NCBI RefSeq assembly: GCF_016679925.1
Contig: NZ_JAEQBW010000003.1
Span: 372,001-436,000, forward strand
Length of the DNA: 64,000 bases
Reading direction: 5' to 3'
Origin: Marivirga aurantiaca
GTDB lineage: Bacteria; Bacteroidota; Bacteroidia; Cytophagales; Cyclobacteriaceae
In this document: piece after piece, positions 35,316 to 43,076 of the stretch
Position numbering within the stretch: the stretch's first letter is position 1
Layout of the letters: every line of letters starts with the position of its first letter
Made by a program: the position numbers and the translations under genes
Notes under the pieces: generated by a model
The model's input: only the letters and a program-made list of their open reading frames with translations
What the model was told of the DNA's origin: nothing
The model's database searches: none

Positions 35316-36019
35316 CGAATAGAAAGACTGGTTGCCAGTTCTTCCCTGTAAGTATTGCTAATGGGTACTGAAATTCCATCTTCCAATAGCACCTCAGAAT
35401 GCCTGATGCTACGAATAGAGTTTTTGTTCACAATAAAAGATCTGTGGGTTCTTAGGAAATATTGTTGATTTAATGATTTTAACAAATTATCCATTGATGA
35501 GTATATCATAGGATCAGTATTGCAACGCGTTTTTATTTTTATATAATTTTTTACCGATTCAAAATAGAGAATATCGTTTAATTTGAATTTCTCAAAATTG
35601 GATTTTCCACTACTTTTCACGTAGTAAAATTTTTCGTCACTATCAGAATTGTTCTCCAGGTGATTCATACATTTATTGATAGCCAATAGAAATCGTTTGA
35701 AATCGAATGGCTTCAGTATGAAATCCTGAACTTCCAGGTTGAATCCTTCTACAGCATATTCAGAATAAGCACTAATCATGATGATAAGCATATTCTTTCT
35801 GTTCATAGAATTGATGAGGTCAATTCCATTAATCTGAGGCATATTAACATCAATAATCAAGATGTCAATGTTTGCAGTCATTAACCTGTTTATTCCTTCC
35901 AGTGGGTCTTCTAATGCAAAGCCTAATTTTAGACTGGGGATTTTTTCTGTGTAAGCTTTTAGCAAGTCAACTGATGCTTTTTCATCATCGATAATTCCAA
36001 CTGTATAATTCATGTGCAT
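35300..36019 (-). CDS. LytTR-type response regulator
   Basis: 239 aa. The receiver domain has IIDDEKASVDLL, the phospho-Asp in ILIIDVNMPQINGIDL and IMISAYSEYAVEGF, then LKPFD. The C-terminal LytTR DNA-binding domain has LNDILYFESVKNYIKIKT and FLRTHRSFIVNKNSIRSI. The start may be either ATG at 36019 or 36013. It lies about 95 bp downstream of the sensor kinase gene, and converges with the LanB gene. Confidence 0.92.
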   Translation of the reverse strand: MHMNYTVGIIDDEKASVDLLKAYTEKIPSLKLGFALEDPLEGINRLMTANIDILIIDVNMPQINGIDLINSMNRKNMLIIMISAYSEYAVEGFNLEVQDFILKPFDFKRFLLAINKCMNHLENNSDSDEKFYYVKSSGKSNFEKFKLNDILYFESVKNYIKIKTRCNTDPMIYSSMDNLLKSLNQQYFLRTHRSFIVNKNSIRSIRHSEVLLEDGISVPISNTYREELATSLSIRYLGE

Positions 36020-36114
36020 ATTATTTGTTTTTTAACGGCCGCATGGAATTCGCATGGTAAAAATTCATCCTCGGTTGGTATGTTAAGGATTCTAAAATTT
36101 ATGCTCATTTCATG

Positions 36115-37110
36115 TCAATAGTTTATAGTAATGTTAAGGTTAAAAGTGTCTGATGATATTTGTTTATCAAAAGTATATTGGCCTTTAAAGAAATAGTTCA
36201 GGCTTTTATCAATATGTGACATTCCAACACCACCTGATGGTGATTTTCTAGTCAAATTATTAATTTTATTTTCAATATGCAATTGAAATTTATTTTTAGA
36301 GGTTTCAATTGCTACTAATGGAGATTTTTCGACATCATTATAAATCCCATGGATAAAAATATTTTCCAAAACATTGATCAATAGCATCTTTGGGAGTCTT
36401 ATGCAAGAATGCTCATGGTTTAAAGATAATTTTAATTGGATAAACATTGAGTTATTAAACCTGATGTTTTGTAAGTGAAGATAAGATTTCATGATATTAA
36501 TTTCCTCTACAACACCCACCAACTCATTATCTTTGTTTAAACTATATCTTAAAATATCAGATAAGACAATGATCTTTTCCGAAACTTCAGGAGAGCTACT
36601 ATAGATATCACCATGAATCAGGTTAAGCGTATTGAAAAGAAAGTGCGGGCTAATTTTATTGTTGGAAATTTCCAATCGGTCTCTTACGGATTGGAGTTCT
36701 ATTTCTTTCTTTTCCTTCAGCGATTTTATGTAGCTTTTGGTAAACCAATAACCTGTTCCTAATAAACCAAAATAAATAAACCTCAAGCTTTCTGAAATAA
36801 CAAATTCTGTAAAATCCATTTGTACATCGAACACATATGTGTCAAATAAATGTCTCACCAATAGAAATATTCCAAATGAGATAATGAATTTTAGAAATGA
36901 AGCTAATTTGTTGATTTTTTTATTGAAGCCTGGAAATATGAAACCAGGGAATAAATAGAAAATGGCAACTGAGCTAAGAAGGTTGTATAAGATTAAATGT
37001 AAATTGTCTAACGGGATTTTGAGCAAAATCCTTGTGAGTAAATCGTAACAAAGATATACCAACCAAATACTACCATGGATTAAGACTTTTTTATTCATAT
37101 TTAAAATCAT
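36115..37110 (-). CDS. LytS/YpdA-like sensor histidine kinase
   Basis: 331 aa. Four N-terminal hydrophobic spans (LVYLCYDLLTRILL to FVISESLRFIYFGLLGTG) precede a coiled region and the His_kinase domain ISPHFLFNTLNLIHGDIY, with the phospho-His. LPKMLLINVLENIFIHGI is the N-box, and SPSGGVGMSHIDKSLNYF the ATP G-box. Start possible at 37110 or 37098 (MNKKVLIHGS). The partner of the LytTR regulator, presumably sensing a membrane-accessible signal. The small candidate peptide gene at 37209 is divergent from it. Confidence 0.9.
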   Translation of the reverse strand: MILNMNKKVLIHGSIWLVYLCYDLLTRILLKIPLDNLHLILYNLLSSVAIFYLFPGFIFPGFNKKINKLASFLKFIISFGIFLLVRHLFDTYVFDVQMDFTEFVISESLRFIYFGLLGTGYWFTKSYIKSLKEKKEIELQSVRDRLEISNNKISPHFLFNTLNLIHGDIYSSSPEVSEKIIVLSDILRYSLNKDNELVGVVEEINIMKSYLHLQNIRFNNSMFIQLKLSLNHEHSCIRLPKMLLINVLENIFIHGIYNDVEKSPLVAIETSKNKFQLHIENKINNLTRKSPSGGVGMSHIDKSLNYFFKGQYTFDKQISSDTFNLNITINY

Positions 37111-37208
37111 GCAATATGTATCAACAATAGGACTGTATAGACAAAAAAATTTTATCAGATATAATTTTTAATGTACTTCATGATACTATTTAACCAAACT
37201 ATAAGAAC

Positions 37209-37349
37209 ATGAAGAAGCTAAGCAATGTAAAAAAAATGAAATTCAACAAAAAATCAATCAATACCAGTGCTATGGGCAGCAGGAACAATCAAAAGATTTT
37301 AAGTTTGAGTAGACATTGTCTCACAACGATTACCTCAATTTTAAGTTAG
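37209..37349 (+). CDS. Candidate lanthipeptide-like precursor peptide (46 aa)
   Basis: A 46-codon ORF, MKKLSNVKKMKFNKKSINTS at the start, then a Ser/Thr-rich C-terminal stretch ILSLSRHCLTTITSILS (seven Ser/Thr, one Cys). The KKMKFNKKSI leader stretch resembles the KKLxLNKxTI motif of Bacteroidota class I lanthipeptide leaders. It is on the LanB strand, across the two-component pair, with an A/T-rich upstream region and a terminator at 37582-37611. There is no GG cleavage site. Existence of the gene is an inference from leader similarity and context. Confidence 0.5.
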   Translation: MKKLSNVKKMKFNKKSINTSAMGSRNNQKILSLSRHCLTTITSILS

Positions 37350-37581
37350 TCCTTTTACTGGCAGTGTCCTAATTCAAAAAATATATTAAATTTCAAAAAG
37401 ACTGGTGGTTTGTTGCTGAAAATCAACAATTTAAAAACCCGTTTCTCAGGTGATTTCCACACGGACTCTATAAAAGGAAACGAAAATAAGCAATTCTAAC
37501 TAAATTGTGTCCAGTAAATAAAATATACTTTACTAATTAAGCGATACTATTGCGATACGACTACCTTAATTGGAGAAGAGC

Positions 37582-37611
37582 AGGCCTATACTAATAATAT
37601 AGGCCTTTTTT
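37582..37611 (+). terminator. Terminator downstream of the small peptide gene
   Basis: aggcctata pairs with tataggcct around a 7-nt loop and is followed by a run of T. It shows that a plus-strand transcript ends here, about 230 bp after the stop of the candidate peptide; no annotated gene other than the peptide could give rise to it. Confidence 0.88.
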
Positions 37612-37831
37612 GTGTAAAGGTGTGTTGAAATTATCTTGGGCTCCGGCCAAGGAGCCTGGGGGTGTCAACATGGGAATAACTTTAATAAGCTTTTAATGCT
37701 TTGATGAAATTATCATGTTTATCTGAGTTGAATAACCATGGAATTAGAAAACAAGCCCCATCACAGGTCTGGAATATGGGGTTTTCATAATTGGAAATAT
37801 GCCTGTTAAAGAAAAATGACAAGAGAAAAAG

Positions 37832-37905
37832 TGCACCTGAAGGGAGTCGAACCCCTAACCCTCGGAGCCGAAATCCGATACTCTATCCAATTGAGCTACA
37901 GGTGC
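37832..37905 (-). tRNA. tRNA-Arg (anticodon TCG)
   Basis: A 74-nt cloverleaf on the minus strand: acceptor gcacctg pairs with caggtgc, D-arm gctc...gagt, anticodon stem tcgga/tccga with loop TTTCGGC (anticodon TCG, decoding CGA/CGN), and T-arm with TTCGACT. CCA is not encoded. It lies 61 bp downstream of sucC on the same strand. Confidence 0.93.
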
Positions 37906-37966
37906 ATATTAAATTGACAGTAAGTGATTAACAATTTGTCAACTGCTTACTGTCAATTGATTATTT

Positions 37967-39178
37967 TTAGGCCAGTGCTTCTTTCACTCTTTCTGCTGCA
38001 TCTTTCAATACAATAGCTGAAGTTACTTTTAAGCCTGATTCTTCTATAATTTTTGCACCTTCTTCAGCATTTGTTCCTTGCAAACGAACAATGATAGGTA
38101 CTTTTATGTCTCCAATGTTTTTGTAAGCTTCCACCACACCTTTGGCTACTCTGTCACAACGAACAATCCCACCAAAAATATTAATCAAAATGGCTTCTAC
38201 TTTAGGGTCTTTCAGAATAATTCTGAAACCTGCTTCTACAGTTTCTGCATTGGCACTACCTCCAACATCCAGGAAGTTAGCAGGCTCGCCACCGGATAAT
38301 TTGATTATGTCCATTGTGGCCATTGCCAAACCGGCACCATTTACCATACAACCAACATTACCATCTAATTTCACATAGTTTAAGCCTGATTCAGCAGCTT
38401 CTACTTCAGCAGGATCTTCCTCAGAAATATCACGCATCTCAGCTAAATCTTTATGACGGTATAATGCTGAGTCATCTAAATTAACTTTTGCATCAACGGC
38501 CAATATTTTATTATCAGATGTTTTTAACACAGGGTTAATCTCAAACATAGAAGCATCAGTAGAGTCGTATGCTTTATATAAGGAGAAAATAAATTTCACC
38601 ATATTTTTGAAAGCATCACCTTCCAAACCTAATTTGAAAGCTACTTTCCTGGCTTGAAATCCTTGTAAACCTACACGAGGGTCTATCCACTCTTTAAAAA
38701 TTTTATCAGGTGTGTTTTCAGCAACTTCTTCAATATCCATCCCACCTTCAGTAGATGCCATGATAACGTTACAACCTTTGGCTCTATCCAATAATATGCC
38801 TACATAATATTCTTTAGGCTCATTTTCACCAGGATAGTAAACGTCTTGTGCAATTAACACTTTGCTGACTAATTTACCCTCTTCTCCGGTTTGATGAGTG
38901 ACTAAAGTACCACCTAAGATAGCTTTTGATTTTGTAGGAACTTCATCCAAATTTTTGGCTAATACCACGCCATTTGAGCCTGTTTCTTTCACTTTTCCTT
39001 TTCCTCTTCCACCTGCATGGATTTGTGCTTTTATCACAAACCATTCAGTGCCAGTCTCTTCGTTGAGCTTTTTGGCCGCTGCAGTGGCTTCTTCCGGTGT
39101 GGAAGCAACAATTCCTTTTTGAATGGTTACTCCATGTTTTTCAAGTATTCCCTTGGCTTGATATTCGTGTATGTTCAT
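37967..39178 (-). CDS. sucC: Succinyl-CoA ligase (ADP-forming) beta subunit
   Basis: ATP-grasp subunit of succinyl-CoA synthetase in the TCA cycle. It starts [19 protein letters not shown]. Further segments are [37 protein letters not shown], and [18 protein letters not shown], then [19 protein letters not shown] and [20 protein letters not shown]. At 403 aa the length is normal. Stands alone, with tRNA-Arg downstream. Confidence 0.97.
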   Translation of the reverse strand: MNIHEYQAKGILEKHGVTIQKGIVASTPEEATAAAKKLNEETGTEWFVIKAQIHAGGRGKGKVKETGSNGVVLAKNLDEVPTKSKAILGGTLVTHQTGEEGKLVSKVLIAQDVYYPGENEPKEYYVGILLDRAKGCNVIMASTEGGMDIEEVAENTPDKIFKEWIDPRVGLQGFQARKVAFKLGLEGDAFKNMVKFIFSLYKAYDSTDASMFEINPVLKTSDNKILAVDAKVNLDDSALYRHKDLAEMRDISEEDPAEVEAAESGLNYVKLDGNVGCMVNGAGLAMATMDIIKLSGGEPANFLDVGGSANAETVEAGFRIILKDPKVEAILINIFGGIVRCDRVAKGVVEAYKNIGDIKVPIIVRLQGTNAEEGAKIIEESGLKVTSAIVLKDAAERVKEALA

Positions 39179-39424
39179 TCTTGGATAATTTTTGTGCGAA
39201 TGTACGATTTTATAAATTATTATTCAACCAGAACCGGATTAACAATTAGTATTTCTGGTTTTAAAATCATAAAGATGTTTTCCGAGTAAAAAGAATAACC
39301 CAATTCTTAAATAAGTCATTTAATTAAAAGCTAAAACTCCTATACACCTACACCTTCAGACTTCAATACTTCAACACATGTTAAACTTCCTTTTTTATTT
39401 TTCCCTAACTCTGTATAACATTAT

Positions 39425-39432
39425 TATCTTTG
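39425..39432 (+). promoter_or_regulatory. Bacteroidota -7 promoter element of the ABC ATPase gene
   Basis: The octamer tatctttg fits the TAnnTTTG consensus and ends only 4 bases before the ATG at 39437, implying a very short or leaderless 5' UTR. No clear -33 TTG is seen at the standard spacing. Confidence 0.6.
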
Positions 39433-39436
39433 CCCT

Positions 39437-40099
39437 ATGAGTATTCTTACTGCTAAAAACATATATAAAAGTTACGATGATCTTCAGGTGTTGAGTGGCG
39501 TTGATTTTTCAGTGAACGCAGCCAAATTAAGTGCTATCGTGGGACCTAGTGGGGCAGGAAAAAGTACCCTGCTTCATATTTTGGGTACTTTGGATCAGAG
39601 CGATTCAGGCACTTTAATTATCAATAATAAAAATATAGGTGATTTTAGAGGTGATGAATTAGCTAATTTCAGGAATAATACCATTGGGTTTATTTTTCAA
39701 TTTCATAATCTGTTGCCTGAATTTACAGCAGAAGAAAATATTTGCATCCCAGCCTATATTGCAAAAAAGAATAAAAGGGAAATTGGCAAACGAGTGGAAG
39801 AACTTTTAAAGGTTTTGGGTTTAAGCAACAGGGCAAGCCATAAACCTGCTCAATTAAGTGGTGGCGAACAACAAAGAGTAGCCGTTGCCCGGGCTTTGAT
39901 GAATGATCCTGCTATTGTTTTTGCTGATGAACCCAGTGGAAACCTGGATTCCAAAAATGCAGATGAATTGCACCATTTGTTTCTTAACCTTCGGGATGAA
40001 TTAGGTCAGGCTTTTGTAATAGTGACCCATAATCAGGAATTGTCTGCAATGGCTGATGAGAGGCATGAGATGAAAGATGGTAAATTAATCAAACTGTGA
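39437..40099 (+). CDS. ABC transporter ATP-binding protein (LolD-like)
   Basis: 220 aa ATPase. Walker A GPSGAGKSTLLHILGTLD; Q-loop FIFQFHNLLPEFTA; signature LSGGEQQRVAVARALMND; Walker B VFADEPSGNLDSKNADEL; H-loop FVIVTHNQEL. The PSGNLD wording and short length fit the LolD/MacB-type family that releases lipoproteins or drives MacB-like permeases. No permease gene is adjacent, which is common in Bacteroidota. Confidence 0.9.
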   Translation: MSILTAKNIYKSYDDLQVLSGVDFSVNAAKLSAIVGPSGAGKSTLLHILGTLDQSDSGTLIINNKNIGDFRGDELANFRNNTIGFIFQFHNLLPEFTAEENICIPAYIAKKNKREIGKRVEELLKVLGLSNRASHKPAQLSGGEQQRVAVARALMNDPAIVFADEPSGNLDSKNADELHHLFLNLRDELGQAFVIVTHNQELSAMADERHEMKDGKLIKL

Positions 40100-40229
40100 A
40101 TTTAACACCACACTTTTTATATAAAAAATGAGTAAAAATAGGTGATTTGCCTAAATTAAATTTGGGTTTTATGCCCATGTTTAATGCCGCTAAAATGTAG
40201 AATTTTACTTCATAATAAAATAATACATT

Positions 40230-41207
40230 ATGAGGAAATTTTACATTCTTGCTGTTTTAAGTCTGGGGCTGTCTTTAGTGCCTAAAACAAGCTTTACCCA
40301 GGATGCTTATTTCTCTCAATTTTATGCCAATCCTATTTATTTAAATTCTGCACTGGCTGGTTCGGAGGGAAATCCAAGGTTGACTTTTATTCACAGGCAA
40401 CAATGGAATGCAGTCAATGCTTTTAACTCTTCATTTTTCTCTTTTGATAATTCTTTAGGTAAAAATTCCGGATGGGCTGTCCACGCTATGAAAGATACGC
40501 AACTGGATGGTGTAATCAATAATTTGGCTGCGGGTACTACTCTTTCGCACCGAATAGCTTTAAACAAGGGCGCAGTTTTAGGTGGGGGGATTTCCTTAGC
40601 TTACCGACAAAAATCTTTCAATTGGGGAAATTTGGTTTTTGAGGACCAATTAAGATCAGGTAGTAATAATATTTATCCTACGGCCGAGCGAATAGGAGAA
40701 TCAAAAACAGTAATGTATGATGTAGGGATCGGCATGGTTTATGCCTCTGAAAAACTGATGGCCGGTATCAATGTTGCACACATCAATCAGCCGGTAGAAA
40801 GGTTCAATCCTGAATCGGAAGTAGTGCTTCCAAGAAGATATACATTGCATGTGGCCTATTCATTTCAGAAAATAAGCAGATCAAATAATGGGTACCATAT
40901 TACTCCCTCAGTTATTTATGAAAATCAAGCCGGATTAAGCTACTTAAATGTCGGTGGCTACTGGAATAATGAATTACTTACTTTTGGTAGTTGGTACCGT
41001 GTGAACCAGGCAGTGGTCTTTACTGCGGGAATTTCAATTAATCAAATCAATATTGGCTACAGTTATGATTATACTGTGAATCAATCAGCCAGTACTTTTG
41101 GTTCTACCAATGAATTTTCTGTTTCTTACAGGTTCCAGGTGAAGAAGTCGAATAAGAACTATAAGTATGCCGGCAAATGCCCGGATGTATTCAAAAGATT
41201 AAGGTAA
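40230..41207 (+). CDS. Type IX secretion PorP/SprF-family outer-membrane protein
   Basis: 325 aa, a signal peptide (residues 1-23) then the family signature QDAYFSQFYANPIYLNSALA and NPRLTFIHRQQWNAVN. Repeated amphipathic strands to the end indicate a beta-barrel. PorP/SprF proteins anchor gliding adhesins or T9SS cargo on the surface. Single-gene unit; no adhesin gene with a C-terminal type B domain is next to it. Confidence 0.9.
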   Translation: MRKFYILAVLSLGLSLVPKTSFTQDAYFSQFYANPIYLNSALAGSEGNPRLTFIHRQQWNAVNAFNSSFFSFDNSLGKNSGWAVHAMKDTQLDGVINNLAAGTTLSHRIALNKGAVLGGGISLAYRQKSFNWGNLVFEDQLRSGSNNIYPTAERIGESKTVMYDVGIGMVYASEKLMAGINVAHINQPVERFNPESEVVLPRRYTLHVAYSFQKISRSNNGYHITPSVIYENQAGLSYLNVGGYWNNELLTFGSWYRVNQAVVFTAGISINQINIGYSYDYTVNQSASTFGSTNEFSVSYRFQVKKSNKNYKYAGKCPDVFKRLR

Positions 41208-41344
41208 TTTCGCAGTAGTATAATTAAGTGAAAGAAAATAATCACTAGCTTCTGTTGCTCTGCTACTGACTTCCGTTTCCATTGTGATCTCTCCTCTGTT
41301 TTAACAAAACATGACTCTTCCTTTCTCCTTGGTATTAAATGATG

Positions 41345-41352
41345 TATTTTTG
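41345..41352 (+). promoter_or_regulatory. Bacteroidota -7 promoter element of the thiolase gene
   Basis: The octamer tatttttg matches TAnnTTTG, 21 bp upstream of the thiolase ATG. A TTG occurs at 41329-41331, closer than the usual 19-20 bp spacing, so only the -7 box is claimed. Confidence 0.5.
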
Positions 41353-41373
41353 CACAACTTTTAAACAGAAGAT

Positions 41374-42576
41374 ATGTCAAATACAGCTTATATAGTAGAT
41401 ATTATAAGAACACCTGTTGGAAAATTTGGAGGAATGCTAAGTAGCATCAGACCTGATGATTTAGCCGCACACGTCATTAAATCATTGTTGGAACGGTATC
41501 CGGATTTTGATAAAAGCTTATTGGAAGATGTTATTTTTGGAGCAGCCAATCAGGCAGGTGAGGATAATCGCAATGTAGCACGAATGGCCTCATTAATGGC
41601 CGGACTACCAATAGAAGTAGGAGGTGTAACTGTTAACAGGCTGTGTGCTTCAGGTTTGCAATCTATAATGGATGCCAGCAGAGCGACTATGCTCAATGAA
41701 GGTGGAGCTTATATTGCGGGTGGTGTGGAAAGTATGACCCGCGCTCCTTTTGTAATGGCAAAAGCAGAAAGTGCCTATTCCCGTACTGCTGAAATTTATG
41801 ATACTACCATAGGATGGCGTTTTATTAATCCCCGCTTATCTGAAAAGCATTATCCTTATGCAATGGGTGAAACGGCTGAAAATGTAGCCGAAAAATATAA
41901 AATCAGCAGAGAAGCGCAGGATGAGTTTGCACATAATTCCCAACTAAAATACGATGCAGCACATAAAGCTGGTAAATTCAGTAATGAAATAGTAGCAGTT
42001 AACATTCCGCAAAGGAAAGCGGATGATATTGTTTTTGATAAGGATGAGCACCCGAGGCTTTCGTCATTAGAGAAATTAGGTAATCTCAATCCAGCATTCA
42101 GAAAAGGTGGTTCTGTAACTGCCGGAAATTCCAGTGGTGTAAACGATGGGGCAGCAGCCAGTCTGGTGGTTTCGGAAGAGGTGCTCAAGAAATTTAACCT
42201 AAAACCAATGGCTCGTGTGGTTTCTATGGCCATTGCAGGTGTTTCTCCTGACTGTATGGGAGTTGGTCCTGTTCCAGCCACTCTAAAAGCATTAAAAAGA
42301 GCAGGCTTGAAAGTATCAGATTTAGATCTCATTGAATTAAATGAAGCATTTGCCGCACAGTCAATTGCCTGTATGCAAGACTTGGATTTAAATCCGGATA
42401 TTGTAAATGTTAATGGCGGCTCTATTGCAATAGGGCATCCACTTGGTGGAAGTGGAACAAGAATCACAGCAACTTTGCTTCATGAAATGCAGAAAAGAGC
42501 TGATACCAAATATGGTTTGGCTACCATGTGTATAGGAGTGGGCCAGGGTGCTGCTGTTATTTTTGAAAAACTTTAA
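41374..42576 (+). CDS. Acetyl-CoA C-acyltransferase (thiolase)
   Basis: 400-aa thiolase II/beta-oxidation-type enzyme that condenses or cleaves acyl-CoAs. The nucleophile Cys lies in GVTVNRLCASGLQSI, the Cys-His pair in NVNGGSIAIGHPLGGSGTR, and the C-terminal GLATMCIGVGQGAA supplies the second Cys. Functional direction (degradation or synthesis) is not determined by sequence. It is followed 9 bp later by a small membrane protein gene. Confidence 0.94.
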   Translation: MSNTAYIVDIIRTPVGKFGGMLSSIRPDDLAAHVIKSLLERYPDFDKSLLEDVIFGAANQAGEDNRNVARMASLMAGLPIEVGGVTVNRLCASGLQSIMDASRATMLNEGGAYIAGGVESMTRAPFVMAKAESAYSRTAEIYDTTIGWRFINPRLSEKHYPYAMGETAENVAEKYKISREAQDEFAHNSQLKYDAAHKAGKFSNEIVAVNIPQRKADDIVFDKDEHPRLSSLEKLGNLNPAFRKGGSVTAGNSSGVNDGAAASLVVSEEVLKKFNLKPMARVVSMAIAGVSPDCMGVGPVPATLKALKRAGLKVSDLDLIELNEAFAAQSIACMQDLDLNPDIVNVNGGSIAIGHPLGGSGTRITATLLHEMQKRADTKYGLATMCIGVGQGAAVIFEKL

Positions 42577-42585
42577 ATAATTCTT

Positions 42586-42831
42586 ATGGATTTAGTAAAA
42601 GCAAAAAGATTTGTGTCTTTTGTCTATTGGATACCTGCTATAATAGTGATAATAGGAGGAGTAGTACTTCCGCATTATGTATTTCTCGCTTTGCCCATTC
42701 CATATTACGTGGTGGCATTTTACCTGATAAAACAAACACCAAAGGATGAAAGAACGCAGATTGATTATGCAAGAATTGTCCTGATCTCAATTTCACACCT
42801 GGTGCTCTATTATTTGATGTACTGGGGATAA
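42586..42831 (+). CDS. Small membrane protein of unknown function
   Basis: 81 aa with three hydrophobic segments (FVYWIPAIIVIIGGVVLP, YVFLALPIPYYVVAFYLI, ARIVLISISHLVLYYLMYW) and a basic/acidic loop KQTPKDERTQIDY. No family recognised. It is 9 bp downstream of the thiolase and in its transcript, ending at the terminator at 42864-42910. Confidence 0.75.
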   Translation: MDLVKAKRFVSFVYWIPAIIVIIGGVVLPHYVFLALPIPYYVVAFYLIKQTPKDERTQIDYARIVLISISHLVLYYLMYWG

Positions 42832-42863
42832 TTTTACTTCCATTGCAGGTTATTAGACCATCC

Positions 42864-42910
42864 CAATGTACTTATTGTGCGATTAAACGCAATGAGTACA
42901 TTGTTTTTTT
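42864..42910 (+). terminator. Terminator after the thiolase unit
   Basis: The arm caatgtact pairs with agtacattg, extended internally by attg/caat with one bulged base each side, and is followed by seven T. Confidence 0.88.
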
Positions 42911-43076
42911 ATAAAGAGTATAGATTGATAATCCTATTTGCGGGTCTAATTATTTTTCTTTTCCGCCTTGTTATTATATTGGGATAACCATTCAAATGAT
43001 CCAATTACCATTCATTGGTATAAACCATTTTATTTCCCCAATGCTTTATTATTTTTAAGAAATTAAACTCAAAAAC

